Of a stretch of 9,291 bases of DNA, positions 1 to 9,291 are shown piece after piece. The DNA comes from Actinomycetota bacterium (lineage in GTDB: Bacteria > Actinomycetota > Geothermincolia > Geothermincolales > RBG-13-55-18). Made by a program: the position numbers and the translations under genes. The notes under the pieces were generated by a model. The model was not told the origin of the DNA, did not search any database, and saw only the letters and a list, made by a program, of their open reading frames with translations. Each line of letters begins with the position of its first letter. The first letter of the stretch is position 1. The DNA lies in the NCBI GenBank assembly GCA_028275245.1, contig JAPWVA010000026.1, positions 1 through 9,291 on the forward strand, in the 5' to 3' direction.

Positions 1-2633
1 CAGGCGGCCCGTGTTCACCAGGTGGGAGAAGAACTCCTTGTTGGTGTCGTCGGTGGCGATGCCGGTGGGCACCACCACGCCCGCCCTGCCCTCCGGGTTG
101 ATCAACGCGCTGAAGAGCTCGGAGAAGACGGAGTAGGTGTTGATGTCCCCGCGGGCGGACAGCGGGAAACGCCCCGACTGGCGCAGGAACTTGCTCTGCG
201 CCTCGGCGTAGTGCAGGGCGTCCTGGTACTCGGACCACAGGGAGGGGTTGGTCTTAGGCAGTCGCTTTATAAGGCGCTCGCGGGCGGCCTTGTTGGGCGC
301 CCGGGCTATCTCCGGGTCCCGGGTGGCGAAAAACTCCTGCTCCTGCAGCTTGATGCGCTCCCAAGGGGGGTTGCAGAGCACCACGTCGAAGCCCCCCTGC
401 TCGAAGACCTCGGGGAACTCCAGGGGCCAGTGGAAGAAACGGTGGCGCAGCGCCGCCTCCCAGGCGTGGCTTGGATATCGAGGATCAACGGATGCCGGAT
501 CGTGCAAATAATTGCGCAGGACCTCGGTGGTGGGGATGGCCTTCTCCCGGTAGCCATCCTTATCCAGCCTGGCGAAGAAGGCGGACGTCCAGAGGTGGCA
601 GGCGGTGTTGTCGTTCCACCAGCGCCCTCCCTCGCCCCGCAGCCTCTCGTAGGCCTCCTGCTTTTTCCGCACCTGCTCCGGAGTGTCGTCGGGGATCTCG
701 GAGAGCTCTCGGTAGGCGTCGGATAGCTCGTGGGCGTCGCTTTCAACATCCAGCGCAAAGGAAAGCCAACCGGCCCTCTCGGTCCTCTCCGCCTTGTTGT
801 CTTTCTTTATGGACTTGGCGAGGGCCTTATCATCGTCCGCCACGGGCTCGAAGGCCCCATCGGGTATGCCTTCCTCGAGGACCTTGAGGTCGAAGACGCC
901 CACCAGGGAGTCGCCGCAGCGGATGCGGTGGTCGAGGAAGGTGAGGGGACGCCCCTCGGCGTGGCCCTCTATCCACAGGGCCACCTTGCAGAGGTCCACG
1001 GCCAGGGGGTTCTTGTCCACCCCGTAGATGCAGTGGCCGATGACGTCGCGCACGGCGGAGCGTACCTCCTCGGGGGCGGGCTCCTCGTCGCCGGTGCGCA
1101 CGCGGGCCAGCTCCTTTCCCAGGCGGCGGGCGGCGGCCAGGAGGAAATGGCCGCTCCCGCAGGCGGGGTCGCAGACCTTGATGTCCAGGATGGCCCTCTC
1201 CTTTTCCACCTTTCCCCTCGCCCTGGCAAGCCTTTCCGCGAGCACGGGCTCGAGGGCGCTCTTCACCAGCTCGTTGACCAGCTCGGGCGGGGTGTAGTAG
1301 GAGCCGGTGGTCTTGCGCTCCGTGCCCGGCACCAGACGGAAGACGGTCCTCCCCTCCTGCTCGAGGAAGGCGGGGTGGTAATCGAGCAGGCTCTCGTAAA
1401 CGCTCCCCAGCTCCTCCACGTCCAGGGCGGAGTAGTTGACACGGCGGCGGGGGGAGCGGGCGTCCTCGGTGTAGGTGGAGAGCTCGCGCAAGGCAGCCAG
1501 GAGGTCCCGGTTGTAGAGGGCGCAGCGGTCCAGCTCCGTCTCCTCGAAGAGCTCCCCGTTGAGCGGGGGGACCTGGAGAAGGGCCCCCAGTTCCTGGCGG
1601 CGGAAGAGGTCGAAGGTGACCTGCAGGGATATCCAGAGGTCCCGGTGGTCCTCGTCGCGCAGGCGCAGGTCGGCCAGGCGGCGCAGGCGCTCCAGGCTGT
1701 AGTGCTCCAGGTAAACGGCGGACGGCGAGATGAGCCTCCTCTCCTCGGCCACCATGAGGAAGAGCAGGCGGTAGACGAGGCGTAAAAGGTCCCGGTAGAA
1801 GGACTCCGGCCCGGTCTCGCCCGTTTCCACCCGCTCGCGCAGCCTGTCGTTGACGGGGTGGGAGAGAAAACCATTACCAAATATTACCAGAGCCTTCTCC
1901 ACCCCGTCGCGCAGCCGTTCGCGCACCCTTCCCCCCTGCTCCACGCTCTCCATGTAGTAGCTCTCCAAAAGGCAGGAGGGGGCGTCGTCCATGCCGCGGG
2001 GAAGCCGGGTGCGGTGGACCAGGCGCCAGAAAAGGGCGAAGTCGGAGAACCTCTCCCCCTCGAACATGGCCTCCAGGTCGAACTCGATATAGGCCTGGCG
2101 GGAGAGGAGCTGGCTGTCGCGCAGGAGGCGCAGGATGCGGCCGTTGGTGACCACGCCCCAGAGGTGCTCGGTGCGGTTGAGGTATTCCTGCACCAGAACG
2201 TGGGGCGCCAGGCGGGGGCGACCGGATGGCGGGAGCTTGCCCAGGTCCTGTCGCCAACCCACCACGTGGACCGGCGGCGCGTCCGCGTCCCGGTCGGCGC
2301 CGTGGCTCACAGCGAAGGTGAGCCCGTCCACCTCCTGGGCCCGGGGCCGGTAGGTCAGCTCGTAGCCCAGGAGGCCCATCAGGGGTATCACCCACTGGTC
2401 GCGGGTGGGCCCGGTGGCCAGGTCGTCGGGGGACAGGCGCTCCAGGCGGGCCCGGAAGGCCTCCCAGAAGCGGCGGGCGGCGCCCCAGGCCTCGGAGACC
2501 TCGTCTATGAAGGCGGCCCTGGGCGGAAGGCCGAAATCGGCCGGCTTCTGCCCCGGCGCCTCGCCGTCGGCGATGCGGTCGATGAGATCCGGGCTGAGGA
2601 GCCCGCCCTCCACGCGAAAGCTCTCGAAGCGAC

Positions 2634-2637
<4 letters not shown>
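1..2637 (-). CDS. drmMI-like: N6-adenine DNA methyltransferase, Eco57I/type IIG-like (DISARM DrmMI-like), 3' end outside window
   Basis: The first 879 codons of a large methylase; the frame is open from the ATG at 2637 to position 1, with no stop or frameshift found in the stretches I translated. Domains in order: an N-terminal domain (about 1-430) of the kind preceding the catalytic core in type IIG enzymes, with LWGVVTNG near 159-166; motif X GSYYTPPELV (445-454); SAM-binding motif I DPACGSGHF (490-498); motif II-like GVDKNP (539-544); a GDSL element (575-578); a charged insertion of about 180 residues; then the catalytic motif NPPW (756-759). The X-I-IV order is that of gamma-class amino-methyltransferases, and NPPW indicates transfer to the N6 of adenine. 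The target-recognition domain should follow beyond the window. The N-terminal domain shows no clear PD-ExK catalytic set, so I read it as a methylase without its own nuclease. It would protect host DNA for the helicase-based partners. The start is fixed by a 4-nt ATGA overlap with the SNF2 gene. The alternatives are a type IIG restriction enzyme or a BREX PglX-like methylase; the SNF2 neighbour favours DrmMI. Confidence 0.87.
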
Positions 2638-5470
<2,833 letters not shown>

Positions 5471-5474
<4 letters not shown>

Positions 5475-5488
5475 GGTCTCGCCTCCCC
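5471..5488 (-). promoter_or_regulatory. Ribosome binding site and ATGA stop/start overlap, large helicase to SNF2 gene
   Basis: On the minus strand, GGGGAGG (5488-5482) lies 7 nt before the ATG at 5474, inside the last codons of the large helicase gene. That gene's TGA (5473-5471) shares two bases with the ATG. The strong, well-spaced site decides the SNF2 start and suggests translational coupling. Confidence 0.8.
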
Positions 5489-8400
5489 GAAAACATCGGG
5501 ATACTTGGATACCTGCTCCTCCAGGTCACGGTCATAACGGATGACGATTACGCGATACCCAAGATCTTCCAGCTCCCGCCGTACCTTCATGTCCTTCTCC
5601 TTCTGGGCGCGCTCATCGTGCACGGAGCCGTCGCAGAAGACGCAGGTGTATTTCTCATAGAAGAAATCGGGGACGGCACCGGAGTAATCGGCCAGCGCCC
5701 GCTGTGCCTCGTCGGGAAGCCGGCGCCGGGTCTGGTAAAGGTGGTCGAGGAACCTCCTCTCCAACTCTGAACGGGAATCGGTGAGGGCGCGCAGCCAGCG
5801 GTAATGACTGTCATAATCCCGGCCTCTCCTTATGGGCTGCGTCTCAGAGCGGGAGATGTCGTAAAGGAGATCCCTCGCCAACGCTCGGTCGAGCAGAGGG
5901 TAATCACGTTGATTGGTGTAGGAAAGAAGGCATTCATAGCAAGCCCGCAGGCATCCCTCGTTGAGGTCCTCGAGGCTTTCCGGGTCGTAGTGGCACGCTT
6001 CTAGAGCCTCCCGGGCGACGCGGGCCAAGGCATCCCTATCCTCGGCAAGGGAGCGCAAGACACCGTAGCCCCCCTCACCCGACTCGTAAAAGAGTATGCC
6101 GCGACGTTTGCCCTGGCCGATGCGTTCCGAGGCCAGCTCGGAGGGTTCCAGCTGGTAGGCTCTTTCTATCCCGCGGTGCAAGGCATGCTCCAGGCTGGCC
6201 AGTCTCTCCTCCGAAAGCTCGAGGCCGTCGCCAACAGGATAAAGGAGCAGTATGTTCATGGTGTCCCGCACGAAGAGGCGCACCGCCTCCACCCTCGCAG
6301 AGGCAGTCCCTCCCGGTCTCTGCGAGCTCGCGGATCGGAACTCTCCCGTGTCCAGGTCTAGAAGGAATCCGTATTCCCTGCTGTTCCTCCAACGATGGTT
6401 GACACGGTACAAGGTGGCCGCAGGCGCGTAAACGAGCTTCAGAAGTGGGGCACCCTCCCCGCGTCTTACCTCGGCCGGTATGCGCCCATCGCCACCTTCG
6501 GTCGGGGGGGCGAACTCGAAGTGGGTTGTGATGTCATAGCCGTAGCGCATCCTCTCCTCTTCTTCACAGTTGATGCGTTCCACCCGGCGGGTGTAAACGC
6601 TGGTTGCTTCAAGAAGAGTAGCGAAGGTATAGCCATCGCCGGAGAGGCGGCTCTCGCAGTTTTGGCATATCTCCACCGTCTCGTCCGAATGGAGGTATCC
6701 GCAATTATGGCAGATCTTCACCTGCAAAAGCCTCTTTTGTAGGTCGGCGAGGACGGTCTTGAGGCTTTTCACCCGGTACTTGGAACCCTCGTGGTAGATG
6801 AGGTTCTCCGGGCCGAACTCGGAGATGGCCAAAAAGCGTGGCCTTGAGATATAATCGCCACCACCCTTACGGGGCAGGAAGGCAGAAAGGGGTAGGCGCG
6901 GGAAATTGTAACCTGGAAGGAAACCTTCACTGGCTAAATAGCGGTAGGGGTAGAAGTCGGATTCCTCGTAGGATGAGGTGTTGTTCTCTAGAAGCTGCTT
7001 TTGACGTTCTGCCTCGTCGCGTTTCCTTTTGGCCGCCTCCCTCTCCTTGTTGCTACCTGTCGGGTAACGGAGGACCTCGCTGGCCTCCACCCACAGGCGG
7101 TCCGCGGCACGGTAGAGCTCGCGAAAGCGGTCGAAGGCCCGGTCGAATTCCTCCGGGGCCCGCCTGAGCACCTCTTCCAGCCACTCCTCGGAATACCACG
7201 CCGGTGCCTCGTCCTCCGGATAGCAGGAATCGAATATGCGCCGGGCCTCCTCCAGGCATTCCCGGAAAGCCTCCTCGCCGAGTCTTACCTTGTTCGCAGC
7301 GTCCTCGGTCAACGGATACCCGTCCCGTCGGACATCGATGACCTCGGTTATCGAGCGGCCCAGGGAAAGACCTGTCTTGGCCAACCACATGGAGTGGAGG
7401 TGAGTCCTGGCAAGGTCCTCGCTCGAGAGGTCAATACGCGGGGGAATGACGGAACCAGACACCATTTCCCGCTGGTTATGGAAGAAATACTGGTCGTGAC
7501 CGCTCCCGGCCACGCAGTAGGTGATGACCAGGGCGGGGTCGCCCTTGCGGCCGGCGCGGCCGCTACGCTGGGCGTAGTTGGCAGGGGTGGGTGGGACGTT
7601 GCGCAGGTGAACCAGCTGCAGATCGGCGATGTCTATTCCCAGTTCCATGGTAGGTGAGCAGAAGAGGCACTGTAGCTCGCCGTCTCGGAAACGGCGCTCC
7701 CTCTCCTGTCGCCTGTCGTAATCCACCTGGGCGGTGTGCTCCTTGGCCTCCGCCAGGCGCAACTGCCCAGGAGGCCTGGTGTAGAACGAGACAAAGTATC
7801 GATGGGCTTCCCTTTCCGCTTTCACATAAATGGGGTCGTCGGACCGTCTCCGGTAGATGGGATCCCCCGCCGGCGTTCTATCACCGAGCTTCCAGAGCAG
7901 GCAGGATGACTCCAGCTGCACGTAGGAGACGCCCCTTTCGCTGCCGCGGCGCAACAGGCCGTGCTCGCAGAGGATCTCTGTGAGCCTTTGCATATTCTCG
8001 GAGTATTCCGGCAAGAAGGAAGGAAGGACCCGCTTCAGGTAGCGGTACACCAGGCTCCTTTCGGCCAGGCTGTAGCTGTTATGGATCCCTTCCTCCTGCC
8101 CAGGTAGGACGAACCTCGTCGCGGTGTAAAGTCGTCCCTCGTCCCCGAAGCCCCATCTTTCGTCTATGGATTCTTCCACGCGTTTTTTCAGTATCTGTTG
8201 GTTGGGTTCCTGCAGCCATCTGGCATGCACGGCCAGCTGCCTGCGGAAATGATCAAGTAGTGCGGTGATGATCTCTTGCCTCTTTGCGGCGTCGATCATC
8301 GCAAAGGGCTCAAGGTCGTGCCAAGCCTCATCGTCGGAGCAAAGCTCCTCGAGCCCCAGATAGCCGAAACGCAGAAGCCCACACTGTTCCAAGTTGGGTT

Positions 8401-9291
8401 GCACGAAACGCCATCCCCGGCGCATGTCCTCGTAAACGCGGTACTCCACCAGGTCGGTGAAGGTCCTCAAAACCTCCTTGCCCTGACTGGTGTCAGGGAG
8501 CAAATCCTTGTTGGCCGAGATCTCCCGGAAAGGAAGATCCAGGGCCTCCACCACCTTGGATGCGATCTGGTCGTAGCTCAACAGACCTTCCTTTTCCACC
8601 GCTTGATAAATGGCGGACCGTAGCAGCCCCGTTTTGACGAAATCGTTGAAATGGCCGGCCTGCAGGCTGGCATCCTGTCTGTTATCGAGGAAACTCAAAA
8701 TCTTTCGGGCGTTTTTCCCTATGTCCCCCTTGTGAGCGTTTTCCAGAGCCGAGAGTGTGATGACGGTGGTGGCGCTGCTGCGCCCCTCGCTGGAGAGACC
8801 TGCGAGCTTGCTGAACTCGCTAACCTTGCCGATGTAGAACACCCCGCAGTTGAGGCAAAGGCGAAAGGGGTAGGGCTGGAACCAGGCCTTCACCGCGCCC
8901 TCGGCGACATGTTGGTGATAAGCCCCCCCCGGATGTATCCAAAACGGCCGGGGCACATGATCCCGGTATTCACTTTTCACCTTCCCGTTGTCCTGGAGCC
9001 ACTCCCTGGGCAGGTTCTCCGGTCCCCACTCTACATCGCAACCCTCAGGAGGTATCAAGAGGTATCCCCTTTCCATCGCATCGCCGTATTCATCGTAAAG
9101 ATCGGTTTCGTCTCCCAGCGGTTTAAAACGGGCGTTATGAGAGTCATGTATGACCTCGTAATATTCCATGCCGCACACCCGGCAGAACCTGATGGGGAAC
9201 AGGGGTATCGCCTCCCCATCCCTTTCTACATATGTGTGGCCCTCCAGGTCCAGCATGCGCAGGGAGGGAGCCTCCAGAGTGGCGAAAACGC
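5471..9291 (-). CDS. Large SF2 helicase with DUF1998 and Vsr-like C-terminal domain (fused DrmA/DrmB-like or DruE-like), 5' end outside window
   Basis: Partial gene. The reading frame stays open past the first ATG (9256) to the window edge, so the start, and with it helicase motifs I and II (ATP binding), lie upstream. Numbering here is from that internal ATG (1261 residues to the stop). A first cysteine set, FCRVCG (25-28) and LCLNCG (134-137), looks like a zinc ribbon. After a long helical region comes the second RecA domain: motif V-like SPTMELGIDI (534-543) and motif VI QRSGRAGR (563-570), both intact. A charged, probably coiled-coil stretch follows (about 660-757), then a second zinc ribbon (C849, C852, C864, C867). 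The DUF1998 module shows YESGEGGYGVL near 1057-1067 and cysteines at 1102, 1106 and 1109. The tail (about 1160-1255) resembles Vsr/PD-(D/E)XK nucleases, with PDF at 1196-1198 and CVFCDG at 1205-1210. DUF1998 helicases include MrfA, DISARM DrmA+DrmB (two proteins) and Druantia DruE (one giant protein); the fused layout is closest to DruE, while the neighbours look like class 1 DISARM. The likely role is ATP-driven DNA translocation in phage defence, which is inferred. The stop overlaps the next gene's start by 4 nt. The GC content is lower than in the two downstream genes. Confidence 0.85.

Noticed and set aside
7001..7657. 218-residue plus-strand frame opposite the large helicase
   Set aside because: It runs antisense across the coiled-coil region to motif VI of a conserved helicase and has no domain of its own.
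9254..9256. ATG taken as the true start of the large helicase
   Set aside because: The frame continues without a stop to the window edge, and the protein from this ATG would have no ATP-binding motifs I and II, so this methionine is internal.

Overview
The window is entirely protein-coding on the minus strand. It holds parts of one tightly packed operon of three large nucleic-acid enzymes, read from the high-coordinate end downward: (1) the C-terminal part of a very large SF2 helicase carrying a DUF1998 zinc module and a Vsr-like/PD-(D/E)XK nuclease-like tail (about 9291 to 5471; its N-terminal half lies beyond the window); (2) a complete 946-residue SNF2/RapA-type helicase (5474 to 2634); (3) the first 879 codons of a gamma-class N6-adenine DNA methyltransferase of the Eco57I/type IIG type (2637 to 1; its C-terminus lies beyond the window). 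Both junctions are the same 4-nt ATGA stop/start overlap, so the genes are very probably co-transcribed and translationally coupled. There is no intergenic stretch. I see no RNA gene, mobile element, CRISPR array, terminator or promoter.

The combination of DUF1998 helicase, SNF2 helicase and large adenine methylase matches the building blocks of class 1 DISARM (DrmA helicase, DrmB DUF1998 protein, DrmD SNF2 helicase, DrmMI methylase). Here, however, the DrmA-like helicase and the DrmB-like DUF1998 parts form one polypeptide, as in the giant Druantia protein DruE, and that polypeptide ends in a nuclease-like domain. The most economical reading is a phage-defence operon intermediate between DISARM and Druantia. 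In such a system the methylase would mark self DNA, and the two translocases plus a nuclease would act on unmarked or invading DNA. The defence role is inferred from domain content, not demonstrated.

The DNA is GC-rich: about 65-75% in most hand-counted lines of the SNF2 and methylase genes, and noticeably lower (about 47-63% in most sampled lines) in the large helicase gene. Codon choice (many GCC, CTG, GAG and AGG codons, some ATA) fits a high-GC bacterium. Actinomycetota or another high-GC environmental lineage is possible, but nothing here fixes the taxonomy. The long plus-strand ORFs are antisense shadows of the real genes, as expected in GC-rich DNA.
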